Shown: piece by piece, positions 41,254-49,711 of the stretch
How positions within the stretch are numbered: position 1 is the first letter of the stretch
Layout of the letters: every line of letters starts with the position of its first letter
Source: Azotosporobacter soli
GTDB taxonomy: Bacteria > Bacillota > Negativicutes > SG130
Reading direction: 5' to 3'
Assembly (NCBI RefSeq): GCF_030542965.1
Contig: NZ_JAUAOA010000011.1
Coordinates: 1 to 64,000, forward strand
DNA length: 64,000 bases
Notes under the pieces: model-generated
Database searches by the model: none
The model's input: only the letters and a program-made list of their open reading frames with translations
What the model was told of the DNA's origin: nothing
Position numbers and translations under genes: made by a program

Positions 41254-42411
41254 TTACTTGGCCAGCGCCGGAATCAGTGCCAATACGAGTCCGCCAGCCA
41301 CTACCGAAGCGACTTGGCCGGCTACATTGACGCCGATGGCATGCTGGATGATGAAGTTGGTCGGGTCTTCTTTAAGCGCCATCTTGGCAATGACGCGGCC
41401 GGACATCGGGAAAGCCGAGATGCCGCAGGCGCCGATCATCGGGTTCATTTTTTCTTTGCTGAAGATGTTCAACAGTTTGGCGAAGAGGACGCCGCCTGCG
41501 GTATCAAAGACGAAGGCGACAGCGCCGAGCGCCATGATCATCGCGACTTCGACCGTCAGGAACCGTTCGGCTGACATCGTGCCGCCGATTGTGATGCCGA
41601 GCAGCAAGGTGACCAGGTTGGCCAGTTCGCTTTGCGCGGCGTTGGAGAGATTGTCTACGACTCCGGATTCTTTCAGGATGTTGCCGAACATCAGCGAGCC
41701 GATCAGCGCGACCGAGATCGGTGCGACCATGCCTGCGATCAGGACGATCAGGATCGGGAAGAGGAATTTTGCTGTGCGCGAGACCGGTTCTTCATTTTCA
41801 TAGCCCATCTTGATCTTGCGTTCGGCCGAGGTCGTCAACGCTTTGATGACCGGCGGCTGAATAACAGGGACAAGCGACATGTACGAGTAGGCCGCTACCG
41901 ATAATGGGCCAAGCAGATCCTGGGCAAAGCGGCTGGCGACGTAGATCGTCGTCGGGCCGTCGGCTGCGCCGATGATGCCGATCGAAGCGGCATGTTCAAA
42001 GGAAAAGCCCATCAATGTGGCGAGGACCGCGGTCGCAAAGATGCCGAACTGCGCCGCCGCGGCGAAGAGCATGACGATCGGCCGCCGGATCAGCGGCGTA
42101 AAATCACACATCGCGCCGATCGCGACAAAGATAAGGACGGGAAAGAGTTCGTTGGCAATACCGCCCTGGTATAAGACCCAAAGAAAGCCTTCTTCGCCGA
42201 CGACTTTGGAAATGGCCGACGAATGCGGGATGTTGGCCAGTACCGCGCCGAAACCGATCGGCAGCAGCAGCGCTGGTTCATAGTCTTTTTTCACGGCGAG
42301 ATAAATCAAAGTTGCGCCGATCAGCCACATGACGACGTGCTTCCAGGATAGACCGAGAAAACCCATCAGCAGTTCATCAAGCCAGGGATATTGGATTAAC
42401 ATTGCTTCCAT
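41254..42411 (-). CDS. Sodium-translocating decarboxylase beta subunit (OadB/GcdB/MmdB family)
   Basis: This 385-residue integral membrane protein decarboxylates carboxybiotin and pumps Na+ outward. IGIIGAADGPTTIYVAS contains the essential aspartate of the family; PHSSAISK, GNILKESGVVDNLSN and ACGISAFPMSGRVIAK are further signatures. GAGGAGGA precedes the ATG. Sequence alone does not tell which acyl substrate the complex uses. It lies between the biotin carrier and the OadG-like gene. Confidence 0.92.
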   Translation of the reverse strand: MEAMLIQYPWLDELLMGFLGLSWKHVVMWLIGATLIYLAVKKDYEPALLLPIGFGAVLANIPHSSAISKVVGEEGFLWVLYQGGIANELFPVLIFVAIGAMCDFTPLIRRPIVMLFAAAAQFGIFATAVLATLMGFSFEHAASIGIIGAADGPTTIYVASRFAQDLLGPLSVAAYSYMSLVPVIQPPVIKALTTSAERKIKMGYENEEPVSRTAKFLFPILIVLIAGMVAPISVALIGSLMFGNILKESGVVDNLSNAAQSELANLVTLLLGITIGGTMSAERFLTVEVAMIMALGAVAFVFDTAGGVLFAKLLNIFSKEKMNPMIGACGISAFPMSGRVIAKMALKEDPTNFIIQHAIGVNVAGQVASVVAGGLVLALIPALAK

Positions 42412-42444
42412 GGAAAATCCTCCTCATTATAGTGCTGTGTGAGA

Positions 42445-42846
42445 TCAGGCGAGAACGAGCATGACTTGGCCCGGCTTTACGCCGTCGCCGGTACTGACGT
42501 TGATCGCTTTGACGACGCCGTCGACCGGAGAGCCGATTTCGTTTTGCATTTTCATCGCTTCTAAGAGCATCAGGACTTGGCCCTGTTTCACCTTGTCGCC
42601 GACCTTGACCGAAACCTTGCTGACCTTGCCCGGCATCGGAGCGGCGATGTTCGTTTCGCCGGCTGCCGCTGCAACCGGTGCGGCTTTGGGCTGCGCAGCC
42701 GGTGCGGCCGCGGCGACCGGCGCCGGAGCGGCGACTACCGTCGGCGTAGGCGCTGCTTTGACGGCGCCGCCCTGTTTGCTGACTTTTTCGACCTCTACGT
42801 TGTACGTTACGCCGTTTAGCGTGATATTGAGTTCAAAACTGCTCAT
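42445..42846 (-). CDS. Biotin carrier subunit of the sodium-pump decarboxylase
   Basis: This 133-residue protein has an N-terminal strand region, a long alanine/proline-rich flexible linker (about 28-65), and a biotinyl domain with LLEAMKMQNEI, in which lysine 99 should carry biotin. It moves the carboxyl group from the carboxyltransferase to the beta subunit. TAGGAGGC precedes the start. It lies directly upstream of the beta subunit. Confidence 0.92.
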   Translation of the reverse strand: MSSFELNITLNGVTYNVEVEKVSKQGGAVKAAPTPTVVAAPAPVAAAAPAAQPKAAPVAAAAGETNIAAPMPGKVSKVSVKVGDKVKQGQVLMLLEAMKMQNEIGSPVDGVVKAINVSTGDGVKPGQVMLVLA

Positions 42847-42869
42847 TTGAAAAGCCTCCTAAAAATTTA

Positions 42870-43139
42870 TTAACCGGATCGTGCATCCATTAACTGCTGC
42901 CTGCCTGCCATCGCCCACGAATTTGAAACGCGTACGATGCGGAAGGTGCTAAAATCAGAACCTCCTTCTAAGATCACGTAGGCTGCGGCGGCTGCCGACA
43001 ACAGCGCTAACGTCTCTGGTGAAAGATTCGCGCTGAGGTCTGGCGCTGTCTCCGTTGGTGCAGTCGCCTGCTGGACGCGAATCTTGGTTTTTTTGCTCGG
43101 CTTCGCCTTGCTGCCGCTGAGAAAATCGAAAAATCCCAC
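42870..43139 (-). CDS. Delta/GcdD-like small decarboxylase subunit
   Basis: The 89-residue protein starts at GTG 43139 behind a perfect AAGGAGGTGA. A lysine-rich N-terminus is followed by LSPETLALLSAAAAAYVILEG and the C-terminal STFRIVRVSNSWAMAGRQQLM (in part). The SWAMAGRQ-type ending is typical of the small peripheral subunits of methylmalonyl-CoA and glutaconyl-CoA decarboxylases. The usual N-terminal membrane anchor is missing; the separate OadG-like gene may provide it. It is the first gene of the operon. Confidence 0.7.
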   Translation of the reverse strand: MGFFDFLSGSKAKPSKKTKIRVQQATAPTETAPDLSANLSPETLALLSAAAAAYVILEGGSDFSTFRIVRVSNSWAMAGRQQLMDARSG

Positions 43140-43285
43140 GTGTGGTCACCTCCTTGCTGCAAACTCTACTGTCGGAAAGTAGGAATGGTGTCATAGAGGA
43201 GTAATTTGACTTTGCAAAATATTCTTCCTATTTTGGTCAGTTTGTTGTGCTGTTTCGTAATTAAAGTAATTTTGCGCAATGAAAA

Positions 43286-43331
43286 AAAGAGGCATCGCCA
43301 AACAGGTTTTCTACCGGTTTGGCGACGCCTC
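43286..43331 (-). terminator. Terminator of the two-component gene pair
   Basis: On the minus strand GAGGC(G)TCGCCAAAC pairs with GTTTGGCGA(T)GCCTC and is followed by seven Ts (43282-43288). The decarboxylase operon therefore has its own promoter in 43140-43285, where AT-rich TTTGCAAAG and TTTTGCGCAA motifs lie as possible regulator sites. Confidence 0.88.
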
Positions 43332-43343
43332 GTCAGGAAACGC

Positions 43344-44048
43344 TTAAAAATAACGTGTGATTAGCGGACTGTTCGGATTCAGGCAACGGTACTTATAAAT
43401 CGGTCGACCGACCGAACCGTAACTGATCTCATGTTCCAACAGATCGAGCTGTTTGATGAATTCGAGATATTTGCGCATTGAAATGCGCGTCAGACCGACG
43501 AGATTGGCCAGTTCTTCGGTCGAAAAACTCTGCCCGCCAGACTGCTTGATGCGATGCCATACCGTTTGCAGCGTCTTGCGGTCGATGCCTTTCGGGACTT
43601 GTTGAGGAAAGGATTGCTCTTTGCGCTGGCGCAGCTGATCGACGTCGGATTGACGGACCGTGGGTTGGCTGGTTACCGCGGTTGCCCACTCCCGGTAGGC
43701 GTTGAGCGATTCCTGCAGCCGTTCGAACTCAAAAGGCTTGATCAGATAATCGACTGCGCCGAGGCGCGTCGCGGCGAGGATGTGTTTTTGATCGCAGGCG
43801 GCCGAGACGACGATCGCGTCAGTCGGCAGCCCTTGCAGGCGAATGGCCGTCAGCAGTTCGATCCCGGTCTTGCCCGGCATGAAGATATCCAAAAGAACCA
43901 GGTCGATATCATGTTCTTTGAGCAGAGCGAGCGCTTCGTCGCCGGAACGGGCGACCGCGACGACCTGAAAGCCTTCGACCAGAGCGACATATTGTTTGTT
44001 GAATTCCGCGACCATCGGATCGTCTTCGACAATGAGTACGTTAATCAA
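43344..44048 (-). CDS. CitB/DcuR-family response regulator
   Basis: The protein has 235 residues. The start is TTG 44048, overlapping the kinase stop and preceded by AAAGGAGG; the upstream open frame lies inside the kinase gene. The receiver domain has IVEDDPMVAEF, VLLDIFMPGKTG and DYLIKPF. The C-terminal part (STEELANLVGLTRISMRKYLE, in part) is the helix-turn-helix of CitB/DcuR regulators. Overlap with the kinase gives translational coupling. Its likely target is the decarboxylase operon just downstream. Confidence 0.93.
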   Translation of the reverse strand: MINVLIVEDDPMVAEFNKQYVALVEGFQVVAVARSGDEALALLKEHDIDLVLLDIFMPGKTGIELLTAIRLQGLPTDAIVVSAACDQKHILAATRLGAVDYLIKPFEFERLQESLNAYREWATAVTSQPTVRQSDVDQLRQRKEQSFPQQVPKGIDRKTLQTVWHRIKQSGGQSFSTEELANLVGLTRISMRKYLEFIKQLDLLEHEISYGSVGRPIYKYRCLNPNSPLITRYF

Positions 44049-45654
44049 TCTCGGGACCTCCTTTTTCCGGATAAGGCAGTTGGACGACAAAGGTCGTACC
44101 GTTTGCATCACTGCGTTCGATCTGAATGTTGCCGCCAAGGCGAAGAGCGCTGTTCAGCGCCAGATGCAAACCGATGCCGCGGTTTGGCCCTTTGCTGGAA
44201 AAGCCATGGTCGAAGATGCGCGGCTGCATCGCAAGCGGAATGCCGGGGCCGCTGTCGGAAATACGAGCGGTCAGGCAGGCGTCTTGATGCGTCAGTTCAA
44301 GGCGGATATTCTTTTCATCGGCGTCTTGCAGTGCTTCCATCGCATTATCGATCAGATTACCGAGGATTGTGATCAGATCATGCACGGTCTCTTCCGAGGC
44401 CGCCTCCGGCAGGCTCGACGCTTCCTGCAGCTGCAAAAGAACGTTGAGTTCGCGGCCGCGGCTGATCTTGCCCAGGATGAAACCGGCCAGGACAGGGTCT
44501 TTGATGCGCCGGATCACCGAACCGACTTCGACCTGATAATGCTGTGCGATCTGTGAGACATAGGGCTGGATATGGTCGAATTTTCCTAAACGAACCATGC
44601 CGAGAATGACATGCAGTTTGTTCATGAATTCATGCGTCTGCGAGCGCAGCGCTTCGGCGTAGTTTTGAATGCCGACCAGTTTCTGCGCGAGCGTTGTGAT
44701 CTCGGTCATGTCGCGGAAGGTCGAAATCGCGCCGACGATCCGGCCGGAAACGCGCACCGGAACGCGGTTGGTCAGCCAGGTCACGCCGTGCAGATTCTGT
44801 TCATGATCATATTCAGGATTCCCGTTGACCAATACTTCATACAGGCGGGTATTGGGGATGCATTCCTCGACGTTTTCACCGCGAATGTCATGCCGGATGC
44901 CGACCGCGGCGAGCAATTTCATCGCGGCCGAATTGACCAGCGTAACGCGCCCCTCGCCGTCGATCGCGATCATACCTTCACGCGTAGCCTGCAGCATCGC
45001 ATTTCGTTCTTCGAGCAGCTGTGCGATTTCCGAAGGTTCCAGACCGAACATCGCTTTTTTGATATGGTTGGCCAGCAGCAATGCGCCGCTCAGGCCGACG
45101 AACATGCCGAGATAAATGCCGACAAAGACGCCGGCCCGGCTTACGTCGACGGCCTGCTCGACTTCGTTCAGCAGGATGCCGACCAGAACGACGCCGATCT
45201 GGCGTCCGTCCGGGCCGAAGACCGGAACGAAGGTGCGCAGCGAAGGGCCGAGCGAGCCGCTGGCGGTGGAGATGGTTTCCTGGCCGGCGAACGCGGGATC
45301 GGCGTCCGACAGTTCATAGACCTTGCCGATGTTTTCCGGATCGGGGTGCGATTTTCGCACGCGGTTCATGTCCATGACGGTGACGAACTGGACATTGGCC
45401 TTCTTAAGAATCCGGTTGGCGAAAATTTGAATATCCCCTTCGTCGTCAAGTCCCGAGAGGCACTCGATGACGGTGATGGAATTGGCCATGATGCTGGCCA
45501 CCATCCGGGAACGGTCGACCAGTTCCTGATGCGTGTTGGCGGCGACCTGTTTGGAGACGATCAGGTCGGTGACCATCAGCGAAAAGGCGACGACGAGGCA
45601 GACGAAAAGACCGATCGTTACATTCAGCTTCAGGCGTTTCTTATGGTGCGGCAT
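44041..45654 (-). CDS. CitA/DcuS-family sensor histidine kinase
   Basis: This 537-residue protein has two membrane segments (about 10-32 and 172-195) flanking an extracytoplasmic CACHE domain (MDMNRVRKSHPDPENIGKVY in part). A PAS domain (about 215-320) follows, then the phospho-acceptor helix SQTHEFMNKLHVI and the ATPase domain NLIDNAMEAL, DSGPGIP, GIGLHLA. Kinases of this type sense citrate or C4-dicarboxylates. Together with the next gene it should control uptake and decarboxylation of such an acid. Confidence 0.93.
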   Translation of the reverse strand: MPHHKKRLKLNVTIGLFVCLVVAFSLMVTDLIVSKQVAANTHQELVDRSRMVASIMANSITVIECLSGLDDEGDIQIFANRILKKANVQFVTVMDMNRVRKSHPDPENIGKVYELSDADPAFAGQETISTASGSLGPSLRTFVPVFGPDGRQIGVVLVGILLNEVEQAVDVSRAGVFVGIYLGMFVGLSGALLLANHIKKAMFGLEPSEIAQLLEERNAMLQATREGMIAIDGEGRVTLVNSAAMKLLAAVGIRHDIRGENVEECIPNTRLYEVLVNGNPEYDHEQNLHGVTWLTNRVPVRVSGRIVGAISTFRDMTEITTLAQKLVGIQNYAEALRSQTHEFMNKLHVILGMVRLGKFDHIQPYVSQIAQHYQVEVGSVIRRIKDPVLAGFILGKISRGRELNVLLQLQEASSLPEAASEETVHDLITILGNLIDNAMEALQDADEKNIRLELTHQDACLTARISDSGPGIPLAMQPRIFDHGFSSKGPNRGIGLHLALNSALRLGGNIQIERSDANGTTFVVQLPYPEKGGPEID

Positions 45655-45948
45655 CGATGCGTCCTTTCTTCGTCGGCATGAAATTGCGCGAGTCGCTCGT
45701 TTGCGCGGAAACCGACAAGTGGAGAATAATGGCGAAAAACGTCAATATAGGCAAAAAGCTTCGCCGCATAAAAGCGAAATCCTGCTGCGATGCTTGGCAT
45801 GCCGTTTGACGACGTCTTAAAAGGAAACGGGCAGACAATGGCTGTGAAAGGGTGAATACGGCGTTCAAACGGATTCGACAAAGTGCAGAAATTTGTTTTA
45901 CAATGGAGATAGTCTTGGCAACAGTCGAGACGAAAAAGGAGGAGTTTC

Positions 45949-46659
45949 ATGAAACGATATTTGAAATACGGCATTGCAATGGTGCTGGGCTTATTGCTAT
46001 TTATCCCGGCAACATCGCAGGCCAGTGAAGCGAAGACGATCACGGTGCAGGGACAGGCGCAGTTTTATCTGCAGCCGGATCGCGCCGACATCGAGATTGC
46101 GGTGCAAAGTAATGGCGCGACGCTTGCGGAAGCGCAAAACGAAAACGCGAGAATCGCGCAAGCGGTGCAAAACAAGCTGCTGGCGCTTGGCGTAGAGCGC
46201 GACCAGATCCAGACCTCGCACTTCAATGTATACCCGGTCTATAGCGATGCAAATGGCCACCGGCCGGGCGAAATTTCCGGCTATCAGGTCAGCAATGCCG
46301 TGTCGGTAAAGCTACAGGATGTTGCTTTGGTAGGGCCTGTCATTGACGGTGCATTGTCTTCCGGCGCTACGCAAATTTCCAATTTGCGTTTTGGCAAAAA
46401 GGATGAAATGCATTGGAAGCAAAGCGCGCTGCAATCGGCAGTGAAGGATGCGATGGGCAAAGCGGAAGCAATTGCCGGTGCACTTAATCGGCCGATTATT
46501 GGGCCGCTCTCAGTAAGCGAATCGTCGGTTCATTTCGGCGGCAATGAAAACACGCGAGACTATATGATGTTTAAGGCCAGTGCCATGCGTGAAAGAACTC
46601 CGATAGAAACCGGTTTGATTCAAGTGCAGGCTACGGTGAATCTGGTAGTTGAAATCTAG
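45949..46659 (+). CDS. SIMPL-domain (DUF541) exported protein
   Basis: This 236-residue protein has a signal peptide ending SQASEA. The SIMPL domain contains ITVQGQAQFYLQPDRADIEIA, AEAQNENARIAQAVQNKLLA, ISGYQVSNAVSVKL, and LRFGKKDEM. Such proteins sit in the periplasm or envelope; functions are unclear. AAAAGGAGGAG precedes the start. The 294 bp upstream show no gene. Confidence 0.9.
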   Translation: MKRYLKYGIAMVLGLLLFIPATSQASEAKTITVQGQAQFYLQPDRADIEIAVQSNGATLAEAQNENARIAQAVQNKLLALGVERDQIQTSHFNVYPVYSDANGHRPGEISGYQVSNAVSVKLQDVALVGPVIDGALSSGATQISNLRFGKKDEMHWKQSALQSAVKDAMGKAEAIAGALNRPIIGPLSVSESSVHFGGNENTRDYMMFKASAMRERTPIETGLIQVQATVNLVVEI

Positions 46660-46668
46660 TTCCTGTCA

Positions 46669-46712
46669 AGAGAAGAATCCTGGGGAGGATGCCAGGCTTC
46701 TTCTCTTTTTTT
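46669..46712 (+). terminator. Terminator after the SIMPL gene
   Basis: AGAGAAGAA and CCTGG pair with CCAGG and TTCTTCTCT, followed by TTTTTTT. Confidence 0.9.
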
Positions 46713-46818
46713 GCGAGCGGACGGAAAACGAATGAAAAGAGCAGGGAAAAAATGTCAGATGTCGAAGTGCTCTAGGAAGAAAGTGGGAGGATGATCGAGA
46801 GAAAAAGGAGGTTTACGC

Positions 46819-48516
46819 ATGGGGAGCAAGATGAGTCTGATGAAGAAGATGTTGCTTTGTTTTTCTGCAGTGGTGTTGGTGAGTCTTCTGGCCTTTGCTT
46901 TTGTGATATACAGTACGGTTCAGATCGATAAGGCCGTAAACGAGACAAGACAGGAAGCGCTGCCGCGTCTGTTGCAGACGGCGGCGATTGCACGGAACAC
47001 GGAAAATATGTTTGCGTCACTGCGCGGCTTTCTCCTGTCTGCGGATGCCGTATCGCTCGAGAACTACCGGCGGGTGACCGCAGAGAATGAGAAATTCAGT
47101 AAAGAACTGTTGGAAGCGGCGCGGACTGATGAAGGCAAGAAGGTCGTCGGCGAATTGATTGCGATGCAAAAAAGATATGCCGATATCGCGGAAAAACAGG
47201 TCATCGTCTTAAAGCAGGCCGGAAAAGACCAGGAAGCAATCGTGCTGATGAATGGCGAACTGACGACGTTGGGACGGGGGCTGCGGCAAAAGGCGAAAGA
47301 GTATATGGACCTGCGGGAGAATCAGATCAATAGTGCGATGCTGGCTTCTACGCAGGCCTGCAATGTGGCCAAGAGCGTCGCTTTGGGCGGCGGTGCGCTC
47401 AGCGTTCTCTTGGGACTGAGCATCGGCGCGTATACGGCGCGCAATATAGCAAGGAAGATCAGGAGCATGGCGGAGGCGGCAGAACAAATCGCCAAAGGCG
47501 ATCTGACCGTCGAGATCGAAGCGAAGAGCGGAGATGAGATCGGTCTGCTGGCCGGCTCGCTCGGTTTGATGGTGCACAGTCTGCGGACGCTGGCGAAGGA
47601 GATGCGAAACAATGCGGATCATCTGGCGGCTTCTTCACAAGAGCTGATGAGCAGTGCGGAACAATCGGCGGACGCCGCAAACCAGGTAGCGCAATCCGTC
47701 ACCGATGTGGCGGCCGGCGGCGCGGTGCAGATGACGCGGTCGGCGGAAGCGACGGAAACGGTGCGGCAGATGTCGGGCGGTATCGAGAGCATCGCGGTCA
47801 ACACCACCAATGTGGCGGAAACTGCCGACCAGACAGCCGGTGCGGCCTATGAAGGAAAAATGGCGGTGGAAAAAGCTGCTGCGCAGATGGACAATATTGA
47901 AAAAGTGGTCAATGAATCCGCGCAGATGGTCGGCAGACTGGGCGAGCGTTCCAAGACGATCGGCAAGATCGTCGATACGATTTCCGGCATCGCCTCGCAA
48001 ACGAACTTGCTCGCGCTCAATGCCGCGATCGAAGCGGCGCGGGCTGGCGAACAGGGACGCGGTTTTGCCGTGGTGGCGGACGAGGTAAGGAAACTGGCGG
48101 AACAGTCGCAGGAAGCGGCCAAGCAGATCTCGGATCTGATCAATGAAATCCAAGGCGACACCGAGCTGGCGGTTTCGGCGATGGGAAGCGGAACGCAGGA
48201 GGTCAAGCGCGGCACGGAAGTCGTTGCTGCTGCCGGCGTCAGTTTTGAAAAGATCCGGCAGTTGGTCGAAAAGGTTTCGGACGAGATGCGCGACGTGTCC
48301 GCCGCGATCGAGGAATTGGCTGGAGGCAGTCAGGCCGTGGTGCAGGCGGTGAGTGAAATCGGTGAAGTGACAAAGGATACCGCGTTGCAGACGGAGACCA
48401 TCTCCGCGGCATCCGAAGAACAGTCGGCGACGATGGAAGAGATCGCGATCGCCAGCAAGACGCTGGCGAAGATGGCGGAATCGTTGCAAAGCGCTGTCGG
48501 GGTGTTCAAGACATGA
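46819..48516 (+). CDS. Methyl-accepting chemotaxis protein
   Basis: The protein has 565 residues from ATG 46819 behind AAGGAGG. A membrane segment (about 10-32), a four-helix-bundle-type ligand domain with a small periplasmic region (about 33-190), a second membrane segment (about 190-212) and a HAMP domain (KIRSMAEAAEQIAKGDLTVEI in part) precede a signalling domain. The hairpin tip reads GIASQTNLLALNAAIEAARAG. It signals through CheW to CheA. The ligand is unknown. Confidence 0.95.
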   Translation: MGSKMSLMKKMLLCFSAVVLVSLLAFAFVIYSTVQIDKAVNETRQEALPRLLQTAAIARNTENMFASLRGFLLSADAVSLENYRRVTAENEKFSKELLEAARTDEGKKVVGELIAMQKRYADIAEKQVIVLKQAGKDQEAIVLMNGELTTLGRGLRQKAKEYMDLRENQINSAMLASTQACNVAKSVALGGGALSVLLGLSIGAYTARNIARKIRSMAEAAEQIAKGDLTVEIEAKSGDEIGLLAGSLGLMVHSLRTLAKEMRNNADHLAASSQELMSSAEQSADAANQVAQSVTDVAAGGAVQMTRSAEATETVRQMSGGIESIAVNTTNVAETADQTAGAAYEGKMAVEKAAAQMDNIEKVVNESAQMVGRLGERSKTIGKIVDTISGIASQTNLLALNAAIEAARAGEQGRGFAVVADEVRKLAEQSQEAAKQISDLINEIQGDTELAVSAMGSGTQEVKRGTEVVAAAGVSFEKIRQLVEKVSDEMRDVSAAIEELAGGSQAVVQAVSEIGEVTKDTALQTETISAASEEQSATMEEIAIASKTLAKMAESLQSAVGVFKT

Positions 48517-48525
48517 CTGTTTAAA

Positions 48526-48555
48526 GGAGGGCGCCGGGAGGCGCCCTCCCTTTTT
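48526..48555 (+). terminator. Terminator after the chemoreceptor gene
   Basis: A perfect 10-bp stem GGAGGGCGCC/GGCGCCCTCC followed by CTTTTT. Confidence 0.92.
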
Positions 48556-48619
48556 GCGATGCAAAAGGAACGACGCAAGGGGCGGAAGGAAATCACTGGT
48601 TTTATATAGAATAGGAAAC

Positions 48620-48795
48620 AAATAAGTTCCTGGGAAATGCCAGGAGAACCGGGCCGACGGGAATCGGTTCTTTTAAGGGGAAATCAGAAACCGGTTACAG
48701 CTTTAGCGTGGATCAAACCCGCCATGCGAAAAACGAAGTGAGAGAGAAAGTTCTGCGATGACGCCGTCGTGCAGGCGTCGTCTTTATTATTTGTC
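48620..48795 (+). other. Structured non-coding stretch upstream of the molybdenum hydroxylase cluster
   Basis: The stretch holds the hairpins CCTGG-gaaatg-CCAGG (48629-48644) and GAACCG/CGGTTC (48645-48670) and a terminator-like hairpin GACGCC/GGCGTC with a T-rich tail (48759-48790). All lie upstream of the sigma-54 promoter at 48812, so they are not in its leader. It could be a short RNA gene, a riboswitch relic, or activator-binding palindromes. No start or promoter is certain. Confidence 0.45.
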
Positions 48796-48811
48796 ATATG
48801 ATTTTAAAACT

Positions 48812-48828
48812 TGGCAAGAAAATTGCTT
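48812..48828 (+). promoter_or_regulatory. Sigma-54 (-24/-12) promoter of the molybdenum hydroxylase cluster
   Basis: TGGCAA-GAAAA-TTGCTT fits the consensus TGGCAC-N5-TTGCW with correct spacing, 49 bp before yqeB. Confidence 0.88.
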
Positions 48829-48876
48829 AACATAGCAGCAGAAGAAAAAAGGAAAGCCGGTTAGAGGAGGCTCCTG

Positions 48877-49707
48877 ATGAAGCAGCAATTGATTTTGATT
48901 AAAGGAGCGGGCGACATGGCGAGCGGCATCGCTTGCCGCCTGTTTCATAGCGGTTTTTCTGTTGTAATGACGGATCTTGCCGCACCGACGGTCATTCGAC
49001 GTACGGTCAGTTTTGCTCAGGCGGTATTTGAGGGCAGCATGACGGTGGAAGGGATAAGGGGACGTTTGGCGGTCTTAAGCGAGATTGAAAAAGTAATCAG
49101 GGCGGGCGAAATTCCAGTCGTTGTCGATCCGGATGGCGCTGCTGCTGCGCTTTTAAAGCCCTGGGCGGTGGTAGATGCCATTTTGGCAAAAAAAAATCTG
49201 GGTACGGAGCGGATGCAGGCGGAGATTGTGATCGGCGTCGGGCCGGGGTTTACGGCCGGTGAGGATGTCGATGCCGTCATCGAAACGAAGCGGGGCCATT
49301 ATCTGGGGCAGGTTATTCTGGAAGGCAGTGCGATTCCCAATACCGGCATACCGGGGGAAGTCGGCGGCTACACGATTGAGCGGGTGATTCGTTCGCCGCG
49401 CGCCGGCGTCTTCAAAAGCGACAGGAAGATCGGCGCTTTGGTGCAGGCGGGCGACGTGCTTGGCTGGGTGGACGAAGAACCGGTATTGGCGACAATCAGC
49501 GGCGTGCTGCGCGGCTTGCTGCAGGACGGACTGAGCGTGCCGGCCGATTTCAAGATCGGCGATATCGACCCGCGCTGCGCAGTGGAACATTGCTTTACCG
49601 TCTCGGATAAAGCGAGAGCGATCGGCGGCGGCGTATTGGAAGCGCTGCTGCGTTTGGCAAGAGAGAAACGAACGAAAAATTGGGGCGTAAAACAGGACGG
49701 GAGATAG
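48877..49707 (+). CDS. yqeB: Selenium-dependent molybdenum hydroxylase maturation protein YqeB
   Basis: This 276-residue protein belongs to the EF2563/YqeB family, found with selenium-dependent molybdenum hydroxylases and related to XdhC-type maturation factors. The N-terminus LILIKGAGDMASGIACRLFHS (in part) is a Rossmann-like motif; VVVDPDG, GVGPGFTAGEDVDAVIETKRG (in part) and GDIDPR follow. GGAGG precedes the ATG. It is the first gene behind the sigma-54 promoter. Its presence points to a labile selenium atom in the hydroxylase cofactor, by analogy with known clusters. Confidence 0.9.
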   Translation: MKQQLILIKGAGDMASGIACRLFHSGFSVVMTDLAAPTVIRRTVSFAQAVFEGSMTVEGIRGRLAVLSEIEKVIRAGEIPVVVDPDGAAAALLKPWAVVDAILAKKNLGTERMQAEIVIGVGPGFTAGEDVDAVIETKRGHYLGQVILEGSAIPNTGIPGEVGGYTIERVIRSPRAGVFKSDRKIGALVQAGDVLGWVDEEPVLATISGVLRGLLQDGLSVPADFKIGDIDPRCAVEHCFTVSDKARAIGGGVLEALLRLAREKRTKNWGVKQDGR

Positions 49708-49711
49708 AAGG

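Noticed and set aside
44611-45681. Long plus-strand frame opposite the sensor kinase
   Set aside because: It is antisense to a clear histidine kinase and has no family features; the same applies to other long frames opposite pncB, xdhA and the chemoreceptor gene.
48620-48790. Cobalamin or TPP riboswitch
   Set aside because: The conserved boxes of either class are absent on reading; only simple hairpins are seen.
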